Source: Dillenia suffruticosa
Taxonomy: Eukaryota > Streptophyta > Magnoliopsida > Dilleniales > Dilleniaceae
Direction of reading: 5' to 3'
Assembly: GCA_033439265.1 (NCBI GenBank)
Contig: JAVTVX010000020.1
Span: 17,254,001 to 17,318,000, forward strand
DNA length: 64,000 bases
Shown here: piece after piece, positions 25,055 through 37,819 of the stretch
How the letters are laid out: each line of letters opens with the position of its first letter
How positions within the stretch are numbered: position 1 is the stretch's first letter
Notes under the pieces: model-generated
The model's database searches: none
What the model saw: only the letters and a program-made list of their open reading frames with translations
Told to the model about the DNA's origin: nothing
Translations under genes and position numbers: made by a program

Positions 25055-26290
25055 ATGAAAATGTTTGGTGCTGATACCCGCATACTTATTGACACAAGGT
25101 CTAATAATTCATTCATTAGTGCAAACTTTGCTGTGCATGCCAATAGACCCATGACCCCATTTGAGGAAGAGTTGTTGGTGATTACACCTTTGGGTGTGGA
25201 GTTGGTTAAAAGTGTATTTTACAGGATGAAGGATTTTAATGTCATTATGGGGATGGATTGATTACACCTATATCGGGAATTTGTAAATTGCTTTTCTAAG
25301 AAAGTAGAGTTCCAAAAATCAGGATACCCAGTATTTTTTTTTACTGACGAATGTCGGGTAGTACCAACATGTGTAATATCGACATTAGAAATTCATATGC
25401 TGAAACACAAAGGATGGGAAACATATTTAGCCCATATCATCGATGCAACCATAGAGAGCTCCACTCTAGATAATATCCCAGTAGTAAATGAGTTTTCGGA
25501 TGTTTTTTTCAAAACATTACCTAGTTTACCTCCAAACTAGGAGTTTGATTTAACCATTGATCTACTCCTTCGCACTATACCCATCTCCATTCCACCTTAC
25601 AGAATAGTACCCACAAAGTTGAAGGAGTTGAAAGTGCAATTCCAAGAGTTGCTAAACAAGGAATTTATCCAGCTAAACTCTTCTCCTTGGGATGCACCGG
25701 TCCTGTTTGTGAAGAAAAAAGATGATACTCTTAGATTATGTATTGACTACCGGCAACTAAATAGAGTCACCATAAAGAACAAGTATCTACTTTCTAGAAT
25801 TGATGATCTTTTTGACTAACTTCATAGTGCATGTTCGTTTTCAAAGATTAATTTTTAAAAATTAAGGAGAGCGATGTGCATAAGACAGCATTTAGGACTC
25901 ATTATGGATACTATAAGTTTTATGTGATGCCGTTTGAGTTAATAAATGCCCCTACTACTTTCATGGACTTGATAAATGGGGTATTTTACTCTAAGTTTGT
26001 GATTGTATTTATTGATGACAAATTTGTGTATTCAAAGAGTGATAAAGAACACTCGGAATATCTCAAAATTGTTTTGCAAACTCTTCGAGAGAAGCAACTA
26101 TATGCTAAGTTTTCAAAATGTGAATTTTAGTTGAAAGAAATTGGATTCTTAAAACATATAGTGTCCAGTGAAGGAATATTTGTGGATCGAAGGAAAGTTG
26201 AAGCTATTTTGAAATAGGAACAAACAAAAAATGTGACAGAAGTCAGAAGTTTCCTTGGGTTAGCAGGGTATTATAGAAGATTTGTTGAGG
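25055..26290 (+). pseudogene. Gypsy protease and reverse transcriptase relic
   Basis: The protease piece (25055-25261) reads LIDTRSNNSFIS where active enzymes have a DTG-type motif, so the catalytic glycine is replaced by arginine. RT pieces follow at 25619-25819 ([26 protein letters not shown]) and 25876-26130 ([32 protein letters not shown], the polymerase box). The last part, [12 protein letters not shown], lies near 26250-26280. Stops separate the pieces. No RNase H or integrase follows. Confidence 0.85.
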
Positions 26291-26484
26291 GAAGATTTGA
26301 ATTCTGGAGTCCAACTCGTAGTTATCCTAGAGAAACAAGTTAAAATGTTGAAAAATAAACATATTCCAATTATCAAGATTTTATGAAAGAACAGTCATGT
26401 TGAAGAAATTACATGGGAATCTGACAAAACAATGATGAAACAATATCCCAGTTGTTTGAGGAATAATTATGTACTGAAATTTTA

Positions 26485-26533
26485 AGGACAAAATTTTCTT
26501 TGAGGACAAAATTTTCTTTGAGGGGGTAGGAAT
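26485..26533 (+). other. Polypurine tract with an 18-bp tandem duplication beside it
   Basis: AGGACAAAATTTTCTTTG is repeated perfectly at 26485-26502 and 26503-26520. It is followed by AGGGGGTAGGAAT, the polypurine tract, directly before the 3' LTR start at 26534. Confidence 0.75.
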
Positions 26534-29037
26534 TGTAATACCGGACAAATTCGAATTGTGATGTTGACTTTAAATGGATTATTTGAAAATTTTTATACTT
26601 TGTGAAAATATGGGAGAACAATTAATTTAGATAAAAATGTAAATTTTGCCCTTTGGATTGTCCAGAAACCCCTTTAGACACTTGGTCGGTAGAGTTTTAA
26701 TTTTTAAATTCCCAATCACTAGAGTTCTCGTTTACCAGAGTACTCAATGAATTGAGTTGCTCGGTGATTCATCTCTATCGGTGCTCCACTAATTTGGAAA
26801 TTGTTGCCTCTTGGTATAAGTTACCGTCTGTTGTTTTGCAAATGGGGATCTTATCGGTACACTCCCCTTTCCTCCTAAGTATATATTGTGAAGTTGTGGT
26901 CTAATGGTATATGATGAAACTTGTTGGTTGTCAGTACACTTGTTTTCACCTCGTTGGCTTGCCGATGAAACTTCTTGGTACTTACCTTAAGCGAACACCT
27001 CTCTTGGTATATTTTCTATATATCTATTGATGCCTCTATTTCCATGTACCTGTCGGTGTTGGAATCGTCTTTTATAATGTCCACATACCTGTCAATGCTT
27101 AGTATAGAATATTTGCACTTCTCGGTACTTGCTAAATTTCCATACTCCTCTCGGTGATCTCCCAAATTTTCACATGCCTGACGGTTGCCTGCACTTGTAG
27201 AGATCCTTACACTTTCAATTGTCTCTCGGTGATTGCGTTTAAAGAGATTTGAACCCATTCCCAAAGTCTATAAAAAAAATGCTTATTACCAACATGTCAT
27301 TTAATCTCTTTAACGATATATTACACAATTTATTTCATATCCCACAATTTTGAATATTCCAAAATTTTAATTATTCTAATTTGTTTTCTATAAATTTGTA
27401 TTCTTCATTTCAATCTTTCCCGCTTGTCACTGAACCCAATCCCTCAGCAGAACAAAGATTCAAGTGTTTAAACCTCTTGGGTTGTCCTTCCCAATAAGCT
27501 AAAAGGACATACCAGATACATGTGCAAATTGGAAGTGGATGAGGGACATTAGATAAATATTGAAAATGGGTTTAAGAATAAAGATGAAGTGAGATTTTAG
27601 AGTTTACAAAACCCAAATTTCATCTCTCTTTTTATACTATTCTCCTCTCCTCACCCCAACCCAATCGATCCACCAAGACTCTAGATCAAAGATTCTAGAC
27701 TACTCACCTAACTCCCAAAGTTAGAATATAGCCTTGAGTTAGGAAAAGTTTAAAAATTTGGAGTTGTCACAAAAAGGAAGAATCAAGAGTTTGGTGTAAC
27801 CCAAACTGAACGGATCTTTTTTGGAGACGAAATCAAAATATTATAATATTTCTAATCTAAGTTTTAATTTGTTTAGCTACCTGTGCACTTGGATTTAGAG
27901 AATATTAAATCACAATAAGTGATAGAGCAATTAGGTTTTGAATAATAGGGTTTTCTTTGGGTTAATTTAGAAATTATATTTCCGATTTTGGTTACTTGGT
28001 AATGTCTTTTAGGAGCCGGACAATCAGATCATGACAAAACCCTTGATGTAGAGGAATCTAAGAGTAACTATCCTCCCGAATACTGAGAGTGGTTGAACCG
28101 TTGTATCTTTAAATGAGAAAAATGATTTTTTTAATTCTTTTATAAATGATTTTAAATGATTTTTACAAATGTTTGTGATGGTGGGATGTCCCCAAAATGG
28201 GTGTTTGAAACATGTATGCATCCAATTTACTTGTGAATGAATAAGTTCCATACATTGTTGGAAATTGTATTCATAAATATTATGACTTAGTTTGGTAACC
28301 ATTTGTTAATATCTGGCACATAGGATAAGATTTGAATATTTGTGAAATGATGATGCATGAGATGGTAAATGACTATAATCATTCCCTCCACAGAGCAATC
28401 CGATGGGATGACGTGATTGGAAGTTTATTGGCAAGGGATAATAGACGCGGCCTCCTATGCCCCAGTTGAACTATCTAGATTGTTTCACCGGTAATGTACG
28501 AGTCAACGTCAAGGAAGGAAGAAATAGTGTTATGAAATAAACGGATTAAAAACTTCTTAGCTTCCCCCACCCAGGTTTCCACCTAGGTTCAACCAAACCT
28601 TGGGTGGGAGTGATTTTTTTAGGGAGACCCCATGATCTTTGGAAATATGAATTTGTTGATATATCTATCTTTTTAATTATCTGAATTATTTTAAACTACA
28701 TATGTTTGATGACTTGTTTGAAATTATGATTTTGACATTATTACACTCACTACTCATTTACTGTCACACTCACTAAGTATTTTATACTCAACCTATATTT
28801 TTGTTCTTTTTCGGAGGAAGTGTAGACATAAAAGTAACTCCATTGATAGCTAGACTCGGCCGAGGAGAAAACTGTTAGAACTAACTATTGGTATTGGTTT
28901 TTATTAGTTGTGAATCTTTGTGGCATGTAAACGAACATTTTGGAAGTTAAAAATTATGTTCTAGAAATTATATTTTGAATCTCTTCATGTAGCACATTTC
29001 ACATATATTTTACTAAAGTTGAAACTTATAGCATGTA
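26534..29037 (+). repeat. 3' LTR of the gypsy element, truncated
   Basis: It starts TGTAATACCGG and follows the 5' LTR until GTTGAAACTTATA near 29037, where similarity stops. The last roughly 170 bp of the LTR, including the terminal TGACA, are missing. An extra block at about 28275-28765 is absent from the 5' LTR. Confidence 0.85.
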
Positions 29038-30393
29038 TTAATTCACATATAGCACGTATTAATCACATAGCTATGCTACCACCAACTATCTACCATTTAG
29101 GAGCATGATTCAGAAATCACTTATAGAAGGAAGATTCAAGCTAGTCAATAGACTGACTTAGGAATTAGCAACTAATAAAATTCATTTTCTGGATACATCA
29201 ACAACTATGGTTTTAATTAGTAAATTGCCTTTAGGCGAAAATCGGCTAATATTGGTATAGACACGTTTAGAATAGTGCCCAAAAGACTCTTCATTGACGC
29301 CAATTTAGAGTAGGGGCATAACCAAAGTGAGAAGAATTTCAGAGATTGAACCTGAGACCATAGAACACGAAGCATGAAAAGAAGGGGTTGGTTTTCAACA
29401 TGATATATTTCTCTAAGGTTGAAGTTGAGTTAGTCCCTGAAGAGCAGAAGAAGGTGACAGGGTTCAATATCCAGGATGGGTTAATGACACTTTCTTAACA
29501 ACATGTAAATCACACGCCAAAAGCATGCCAAAGCCAAGGGAAAATTCTGCAGATAGAAAGTGGTATGTTTGTAGACATCCTAGCTAGGCAAGTATTCTAG
29601 AGAGGTCACGAAGATCGACTCATACGCAGAAAAGTTGAAGACAAAAGCAAAGGTGACCTAGTAAAAATTGATACGCTTCTTTGAAATGCTAGATGAAGCT
29701 AAAAAAATTCAGAGAAGACCCTCTCAGAGTCCCAAACCTACCTTGGAGCTATCCAAGTCTAAAGATGAGCCGCAATTGGCTACAAAAGTTCAAATCGACA
29801 TGGGAAGGCTTTTCCAATACAATTCCTTTTCGAGAATCATATATTTTCTTTGGAAGAGGATGTGCTCTTAATAGAAGAAAGAATGTGTCAAGTTGCCTGA
29901 TGAGGTCAGAAATGTCAGAAACCTTCAATGAGCCAATTGATAACATGTTGAGGTATCTCAAGCCTGGTATGTAAAGCTTTGGAAGACAAGCTAGTAGCCT
30001 TGGTACTTGTCAATGAAGGAGTGGCTTTAAAAATAATGTTAGTGAATACCATGAGGAAGTTGGGGAAGTCAAAAACCAATGTAATTGGGACTAACATGAA
30101 GATGACTAACTCACTAGAGAGGCAATTACTACTATTGGAGTTCTAGTCGATGATGTCACCGTTGGGACCAAGACCAACACATTGATATTCTTTGTGTTTA
30201 ATGCCAAACCAGTATATACTCTTCTATTGGTGCATGACTTGATTCATTAGAGCAAATATGTGTCGTCCACAGTCCATCAGCAATTGATGTTTTGGAATAG
30301 CAACGAGGTGGAAGTGGGGGCAGCCAATTCAAATCCATTCTCAACTGGCATTGCCTGTGAAGCCATCTACTATTCTCAAGATATGAAGCCGAT
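29038..30393 (+). pseudogene. Tat-like Ty3/gypsy gag-protease relic
   Basis: Degraded plus-strand coding sequence. Near 29940-30100 it has gag-like pieces. From about 30130 to 30390 one frame reads DDVTVGTKTNTLIFFVFNAK, then YTLLLVHDLIH, a stop, then VSSTVHQQLMFWNSNEVEV. This order matches the retropepsin and following linker of Tat/Ogre-type gypsy elements. It stops at 30393 where the Copia LTR begins, so the Copia element probably inserted into it. Confidence 0.7.
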
Positions 30394-30750
30394 TGAAAGC
30401 ATTCTCTTATACAATTACAGCTAAATAAATATTTAATATCCCAAGATTTAAGGTCGGATCACTAATCTTTTCGATGTACAGGTCCGAAAAATATCACGAA
30501 TGGATCAATCTTCTTTTGTTCACAATTCAAGAGTCTTTGATTCAAAAAGTGTATATGGTGTAGATCTCTTTCTTTTGTGTATTGCCTCTCATTTCTTCAA
30601 TGTGCATGATGATGGTTAAGGGAGTTAGGAGTTGGTTTTCCTCTTAAAAAACCACTCCCTCCCTTCCCTCCTTGAATTTCAAAATGGATTAAGGGAATGG
30701 GTTTGGGTCAAACCGACATGGACGACCCGACCCAGCACCCATAACTTATA
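30394..30750 (-). repeat. 3' LTR of Copia copy B
   Basis: It runs TATAAGTTATGGG (first G of the usual TG mutated to A) to GCTTTCA on the minus strand. It matches 37820-38175. GAGTGAGAGA (30760-30751, minus strand) is the adjoining polypurine tract. Confidence 0.87.
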
Positions 30751-31856
30751 TCTCTCACTCGCACATGAGGGTTAGATCTACATTTTGCTCAATCACTTCC
30801 ATATACCATTGATTTCATACAGACAAATGGATCGTGTGACCAGCAAGTACATCGAGAGCTCATAGCTATACACCGGTTAAGGATATGTAGCAGCTCAAGA
30901 TCTAATACTATGAGAACATCAAATCTCGCTATACCCCAAACCTCTTTTGCTATATACAGAGTCACCGTACCTCTTATCCCTCTATTAATGAACAAGAGCA
31001 TACTTGACTCATCTCAACTATGTATTCATAATTATATTTCGGAACATCAAGTTAAAAACATAACTGGCCAATCTATGAATACAAAAATTACGTACAAGTT
31101 TTAAGACAATCTTCCTTTCGCATTACTATCTTTCCACTTCATTTTAACTACTTTCTTAGTCATGTACCGCAAAACCGAATCAATCGCGATCTATTGGTTA
31201 CATGCTAAACTAGCAACACTAAAATAAAATTTCAAGAAATAGGCAAAAGTCTTAAGGATATTAAATGAGGTTAATTACAAATCTTTGGGTCTCACACAAT
31301 GAGATAAAGGGATTCATTAACTCATTACCCATAGGGTCACTGAAAGTATATGTGGTATGAACACGTATTACGATGCATTTTCTATTTATTTAGAAGCGTA
31401 TGTCTATTTCAAAATTATAATACATCGTACAGGTTTTGGTCCAAGTATATCATGATATTGACTTGATTCTCTCTTCTTATAAATCCTCTAAAAAATCACT
31501 TTTCCAAGAGAGAACCACATCTGGCTTCTAGACAAGTGTAATGGATTGTGGGAAATCTATTTCGATTATCAAATATATAAATATCAAGGATAATCTTATA
31601 TTAGTTTTGTATTAAGTCGGCTAATTTATGTTAATTATCCAAAATTAACATTGTCTCATCTCTACATATCACACAGATATTAGATGCGATTGATCGTGTG
31701 TGAGAGCTAATCTTCCAAACTTGTCCGACATACTTTTTAATCAAGACATAAGAATTCGCAAATGCAAACAAATTCAAATGTCATATAATAATGAGTATTA
31801 CATCACGTTCATTGCATACACATACAATTACACTCTACGCGATCCTAGAGATTTTA

Positions 31857-34800
31857 CATGTTTCAAAAATATATCTCTAGGTATCGGTTTCATGAATGGA
31901 TCAGCCACCATTAAATGCGTAGATAAATATTTCAATGTTACCTCTCTCTTTTCAACAATGTCTCGAATAAAGTTGAATTACGTATCAATGTGTTTGGTTT
32001 TCCCATAATATTTGGGATCTTTAGTGTAAGCGATAACTGATTGACTATCACTATAAATTGTCATAACTCCCACTTTATCGCTTACGATCCCCAGATGTTG
32101 TAAAAACCGTTTTAACCAAACACACTCCTGAACTGCTGAATCACAAACTACAAACTCTACTTCTATCGTGGACAGTGATGCACATATTTGTTTCTTGCTT
32201 CTCCAAGAGTGGCGCCTTTATTTAGCAAGAAAACATAATATGAGGTGGACTTACATTCATCTAAGTCACCACCCCAATTAGCATCTGTGTATCCGCTCAA
32301 TAACAAGTCATTTCTTTAATAACAAAGGGAATAATTCGCAGTTCATTGCAGGTATCTTAGAATCCTCTTTACAGTTGTCCAGTGATCTTTACCTGGATAG
32401 GATTGATACCTGCTGACCAAACTCACGGCATAACAGATGTCAAGGCGAGTACATATCATAGCATACATCAGACTCCCAACAGCGCTGGAATACGGTACTT
32501 TTGACATCTCATGTTTTTTTTAGCTTTCTTTGGGCACATTGCTAAACTTAAACTTTCGCCTTTAGCCACAGGAGTATCAATAGGTTTATACCTATCTCTA
32601 CTAAATCGTTCCAAAATCTTTTTAATGTAAAATTCTTAAGATAAGATTAACAATCTCTTGGAACGATCTCTGTGAATCTTAACATCCAGTATGTACTCTG
32701 CTTCACCCATATCTTTCATTTCAAAATTTGATGATAACCAACTCTTGATATTCAAAACATACTCCATATCATTTCCGGCTAACAATATGTTATCGATATA
32801 CAGACTCAGAATTACAAACCCATCATTGGATTTTTTCACGTAAACACAATGGTCTTCATCTATCATTATGAAGTCGTAAGAGATTACGACTCTATGATAT
32901 CTCAAATACCACTGTCTTGAAAACTGTTTGAGACCATAAATTGATCTATTCAATTTGCAAACTTTGTTTTCTTGACCTTTAACTATGAAACTTACTGGCT
33001 GTTCCATGTAAATTTCTTTTTTAAGTTTTCCATTAAGAAACGCCGTCTTCATATCCATATAATATAATTGTAAATCTAAATTGGTTACAATAGGCAACAA
33101 TAGGTGAATAGAGGCAAATCTCACTACTGGTGAAAAAGTTTTTTCGTAATCAATACTCTCTTGTTGGATATAATCTTTTACCACCAACCGACCTTTGTAC
33201 CTCTCAATTATTACATTAGCTTTATGTTTAACCTTGAGAACCCATTTATTCCCAATAGGCTTGCACCCAGGTGGAAGATCAACCAGTTCCTAAACATGGT
33301 TGGAATCCATCGACTCTATTTCTTCCTCCATTGCTTTTACCCACTCATCCTTGACAAGACAAGACAAAGCCTCATTCACATTTTTTTGCTCATCCTTATC
33401 CTGTAGAGAAATGATAAAAGTGTGCCCTTCAATTTCATAATGACATTTGGGCACACCTTTCCTAGTACTTGTCCGAATCGATGATTCGGTTGGATCGTTA
33501 GAATTTGAATCCCTCCTACTAGGATCATCTAGGGATTCAACTTCTCGTGATTCCTTTGATTCATCCTGCACGGAATCATCATTTGAATTTTTTAATTCAA
33601 ACAAAGGTTCTCCTTTTATTATATCACATTTACTAGGAAATTCATTTTCTAAAAATGTCATATTTCGTGATTCAATTTCGGTTACAGTATCATTTTCTCT
33701 TTCACCGATGAATACATAACTTTTTGACTGATCAGAATATCTAATAAAGATACATTTCTTCCTCCGGAGACCAAACTTTTCAAATTTATTAGAAGTGTCA
33801 TGAACATATGCTGTCGATCCCCAAGGTCTAAGACCAGTTAGACTTGGTTTCCTACCAGTCCAAAGTTTGTACGGTGTTGTGGGTACTATTTTTGAAGGCA
33901 CTCTATTCAAGATATAGGTCGCAGTTAACATGCATCTCCCCAAAAGAAAATTGACAAGTTAGCTTGCGCCATCATAGATCTCGTCATTTCCAACAACGTC
34001 CTATTCCTCCTCTCAGCAACATCATTCTGTTGAGACGTGTAGGGAATAATCATTGTCTAATTATTTTCTTTTCATTACACAGATCATTGAACTCATCTGA
34101 TGGATATTCACGCCCTTGATCTGTCCTTAAGGCTTTAATCGTTCTATTCATTTGATTCTCTACTTCATTCATATAACGTCGAAAGTATTCAAGTACTTCA
34201 GACTTGTGAGTAATCAAATAAACATAACCAAAACGAGTAAAATCATCAATAAAAGTAATGAAATATGACCCTCCATCTTAGCCTTCACATTCATTGGACC
34301 ACAAATGTCAAAGTGAACCAATTGTAATGGAAGTTTAGCCCTCACAGGTTTTCCAAATGGTTTTCGAGTCATCTTCCTATCAAGACAATATTCACAATTC
34401 GGTAAATCAACTTTAGTAAGCAAACCCAATAGTCCTACTTTCAGAAGTCGATTCATCATATCCTGCCCTATGTGACCAAGTCTAGCATGCCATACTTTGT
34501 CATCTATATTAGCATTACTAGAAAAATAAACATTTAACGAAATATAACGATCAATATAACAGTCAAACATTTATCTATCACAATCCAAAGTAAGAAATTC
34601 ATTTAACAGATGTCCAGTACCATAAAATACACTATCATTATAAATACCAACTCTATCACGAGTAAAGTTCAAGTCATAGTTTAGTCTAATAAGAACAACA
34701 ACAGAGACTAAATTTTATCGAATTTTCAGTGCAAAGAGAACATCATGTAAGGTTATGGTTTGGCCACTTCGTAACTCCAGTTTGCAAGTGTCAATCCCTT

Positions 34801-34987
34801 TGACTTCTACCCTTGTATTATTCCCTACGTATATCCATCTTGCATTAGGAGGAACTCGACGAAAGTCCACTAACGCTTCTCGATCTCTCGTCACATGGTC
34901 TGTTGCTCCTGAGTCTATAATCCACACATGATAAGATTCAGAAAGTAAAACAGTGCAGTAAAATAGTGCTAGAGACATATATAACAC
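31857..34987 (-). pseudogene. Copia pol relic: protease, integrase, RT, RNase H
   Basis: The protease at about 34915 has WIIDSGATDHV, with the active-site DSG present. Next comes the GAG-pre-integrase zinc region (WHARLGHIG, then CEYC, 34570-34214) and the integrase core, broken near 33950-34210. The integrase C-terminus is at 33943-33290 (TPYKLWTGRKPSL, GSTAYVH). RT is at 33187-32636 (YEKTFSPVVR, MDMKTAFLNGKL, SIYGLKQ, LYIDNILLAGND, the polymerase box with its second D replaced by N). RNase H is near 32300-31860 (DANWGGDLDECKSTS). Several stops and frameshifts make it inactive. Confidence 0.88.
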
Positions 34988-35027
34988 TTAGAGAAGCATT
35001 ACAGGGTTCTACCATTTTCAGCTCGGG

Positions 35028-35860
35028 GCATTCTCTAGCGAAATGACCAAGAGTTTTGCAATTGTAGCACTTGACTTTGCTCTTATCCTTTTTTTTCCAA
35101 AACCGCTTGCGCTTGTTCTTACGGTTAGCATTGTTCTTCTTAGACCCTTCTACATTTTCCTTCCCTGCCCTTGTTCTTGTTCCCCTTGCGTTTAAAGCCC
35201 GAAACTTTATGGGAACTGGACTCAGCTACAAAAACGTTAGAAATCGATTTTGCAGCACCAAGCCGCTCATCTTCGAGTTCTACGTGGGGAGCAGCATCAG
35301 CAAAAGTTTTAATGCTACCATTGTGAGTCAGATTGACCTTCAAGTGCTCCTACTGGTCTGGAAGGGATCAGATTAAATCTTGAACCTGTTGCTCATTAGA
35401 TAAAACATGACCTGCTAACTTTAATTCCTTTATCATGTTTGACATGGTTTTCAGGTGTAGTTTGATACTATGATCAAATTTCTTTTTGTACGTGTCAAAC
35501 TTAATAGTCAACTATCTCAAACGGGTCATACTAGTACCTCCATACTTCTCTCTGAGGTACACTCATATGTCATGAGCAGTAAGGAATTACTCACATTCAT
35601 GTATGAGATCATCAATTACAAAACTAACGAGGATCCCACATGCAGTGGAATTTTTTTTTCTTCCACGCCTGGTAAGCTTCTTGATCTCTTCTCTGTTGAG
35701 CAGTATTTCCAATTTCAAGATCTTGTATGATATGGTTGATACCCTCTAAAGCATCTTGCTCTTCCAGTACATACCATATCTTATGACGCCAAATGTCATA
35801 ATTATCGTCATTAAACTTATCACCTTTATTTAAATCTGCTATTATTGATTTCGATGTCAT
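35028..35860 (-). pseudogene. Copia gag relic with CCHC zinc knuckle
   Basis: The ATG at 35860 opens MTSKSIIADLNKGDKF and then DDNYDIWRHKIWYVLEEQDA, the UBN2-type gag start. The frame breaks near 35650 in a poly-T/poly-A run. The central part resumes later (VNLTHNGSIKTF, 35343-35140). A perfect CX2CX4HX4C zinc knuckle, CYNCKTLGHFAREC, lies at 35069-35028. In an active element this would package RNA. Here the frame is interrupted. Confidence 0.82.
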
Positions 35861-36201
35861 GGTCTGGGTTTTCAAAAAGAGATAATTGTAAGTATTCATA
35901 TTCATTCATTCATATAATTTTGTATATGAAATCTAATAAATTTATCATAAATGAACATAAGGTGTAAACTCGAAAGATCATTGAGTTCTCAATCATCATC
36001 CATCATCCAAATGTTTGATTATCATAAATTTGATTTCAAAGTAACAAAATCATTTAAATCTTAGGTGAGAATTACTTAAATTCTACCAACATAAAAACTC
36101 CCACTAAAATCATATGAATTTAGAACATATCTCTTCACATGCTTGCATAAATATACAAATATGCACATTCTTGATATATATTTAAAGAGAGAAATATTAT
36201 A

Positions 36202-36603
36202 TCATATGTTCATGGTATTGTTCTCATCACAGTACATAACTATGCATAAAGAAAAGAAGAAAATATATATATATATACAATCAAACTTCTCTTTTATTTT
36301 CTTTTTTATCTTCATATACATACGAATAACCATATTGTCCATCCCAACTGAAAGTCTATCTCTCAAAGTCAACCTCCTAACAGCTTGGGGTGTAGAGCCA
36401 TTGATCTTTACAGACAATGTCCTTTTCATTTTAATCTCTATCTCCCTAACTCTCAACATCCTAAGCAGTTTTAGTATGAAATCCTTAAGGTAGAGCCACT
36501 TATTATTCTCTATTATTTTATCAATCATTCCAACCAAATGATTAGGGAGAGAATTTCTTATAATCTTAGTCTCGGCTTCGTCATCTCCGAACCAGTGACC
36601 CAA
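36202..36603 (-). other. 133-codon leader ORF of Copia copy B
   Basis: Open from MGHWFGDDEAETKIIRN through NKWLYLKDF, VREIEIKM and RDRLSVGM to an AT-rich end. It lies in the leader, between the primer-binding site (37818) and the gag start (35860). The other family copy has the same protein-like stretch at 1363-1070. I recognise no family. The upstream part, toward 36790, is out of frame because of a one-base difference between the copies. Confidence 0.45.
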
Positions 36604-37174
36604 ACGCCGAAATTCATAACGTTTTCAACTCATAACCCACAGATGTTGTGGCAAAATGTGTGTTGCTTTCATCTTATAATGCAACATCATATACAGCTTT
36701 CCAAATATTTCGGGGTCCTCTCGTCTCTGTATCTCCCCCGGAGAGGTGCAAGGGTACGTCTGATTCTCACCATATCCCTAAAATAGGGTAAACATTAGAT
36801 TGGACACGAAACAAACCAAAAAAAATTTTAAAACACCATCCACAATTATTTATACTTAAATCAACAAGTACAAATCAAATATGTGTTATAAAATTTAATT
36901 CAGGTACACATAAGCTAGAAAATATTTTTTTCAAATATGTGAGAAATTTTCAAAAATTTGTCTCACTTGTTAATTGATTTTTCTACAATTTTAAAAAAAT
37001 TTTACAAACTTAAAATCAATAGAAAATAATTTTCAGTCCAAAAAAATAATTTAAAATTACAGAAAAATCAAAAAAATCAAAAAATCAAAAACAATTTTAA
37101 AAAAAACGCGGCAAGAGGGTGCGTCACGGGCCCTCATGCGCCACCTGGTGGCGGCGGCGCATGGGTGACCCGCC

Positions 37175-37258
37175 CACGCGCCCAGGCGGAGCGTGAAGCC
37201 CACGCGCCCAGGTGGAGCGTGAAGCCCACGCGCTCAAGCTGCGCGTGAAGCCCACGCG
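37175..37258 (-). repeat. 26-bp GC-rich tandem repeat in the Copia leader
   Basis: Three units starting at 37175, 37201 and 37227 plus a partial at 37253 each begin CACGCG and end GCGTGAAGCC. The corresponding place in the other copy (2055-2085) has one unit plus a partial. The array therefore expanded here or contracted there. Confidence 0.85.
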
Positions 37259-37806
37259 TTGTCTTCCCGGCTGAATCCGACCACCGGATTTTGTCTACCC
37301 ACCATTTTTGAGGTCTCTGAATCTAATGGTGCCATCAATTTTCCGATCTGAGGTATGGATCATGACGTTTGGGCTTCATAACCCACAGCCCGAGAGTGGG
37401 ATTATATTTTTTGCACTGTTTATGGTCTTCCATAAGTCCAGATTTCTGCACCTCGAACAGTTTTTCAGATTTTGATTTCTCCCTCATTTCTAAACCATTT
37501 TACATGTTTTTTATATGATTGGAAAAGATTTTTAATGGGAAATCTAACCATACAAGTTTTAAATTATAAAACGTATCATGCAAATAAATATAAGTATTTT
37601 CATTTTCGACTAGGGTTTCATTGTTCTCCAAAAATACATGACGGCCATGCATGAAACTTTGCAGATCAATTCCTAACATCATGGGTACTCTACCTTTCAA
37701 ATTTCAAAGCATTTTGTAGTCTATAATCAAAATTACCATTTTCAATTTTTTAAAACAAAATGGAATTCGAATACACATCAAAAAAATAAAAAATACCCTA
37801 AATCAT

Positions 37807-37818
37807 GCTCTGATACCA
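37807..37818 (-). other. Primer-binding site of Copia copy B
   Basis: The minus strand reads TGGTATCAGAGC, the exact initiator tRNA-Met complement, one base inside the 5' LTR. Confidence 0.88.
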
Positions 37819-37819
37819 A

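Larger units (their letters stand above)
20989..29037 (+). mobile_element. Ty3/gypsy element with LTRs over 2 kb and deleted RNase H-integrase
   Basis: Order on the plus strand: 5' LTR (20989-23223), primer-binding site, gag with zinc knuckles, protease, reverse transcriptase, a short C-terminal pol remnant, polypurine tract, 3' LTR (26534-29037). The internal region is only 3.3 kb because RNase H and integrase are gone: the RT thumb motif [14 protein letters not shown] at about 26280 joins directly to an extreme C-terminal pol segment. The 3' LTR is truncated, and so no target-site duplication is visible; ACCCA precedes the 5' LTR. Non-autonomous and decayed. The long LTRs and RT suggest a chromovirus such as Tekay/Del, tentatively. 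Confidence 0.88.
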
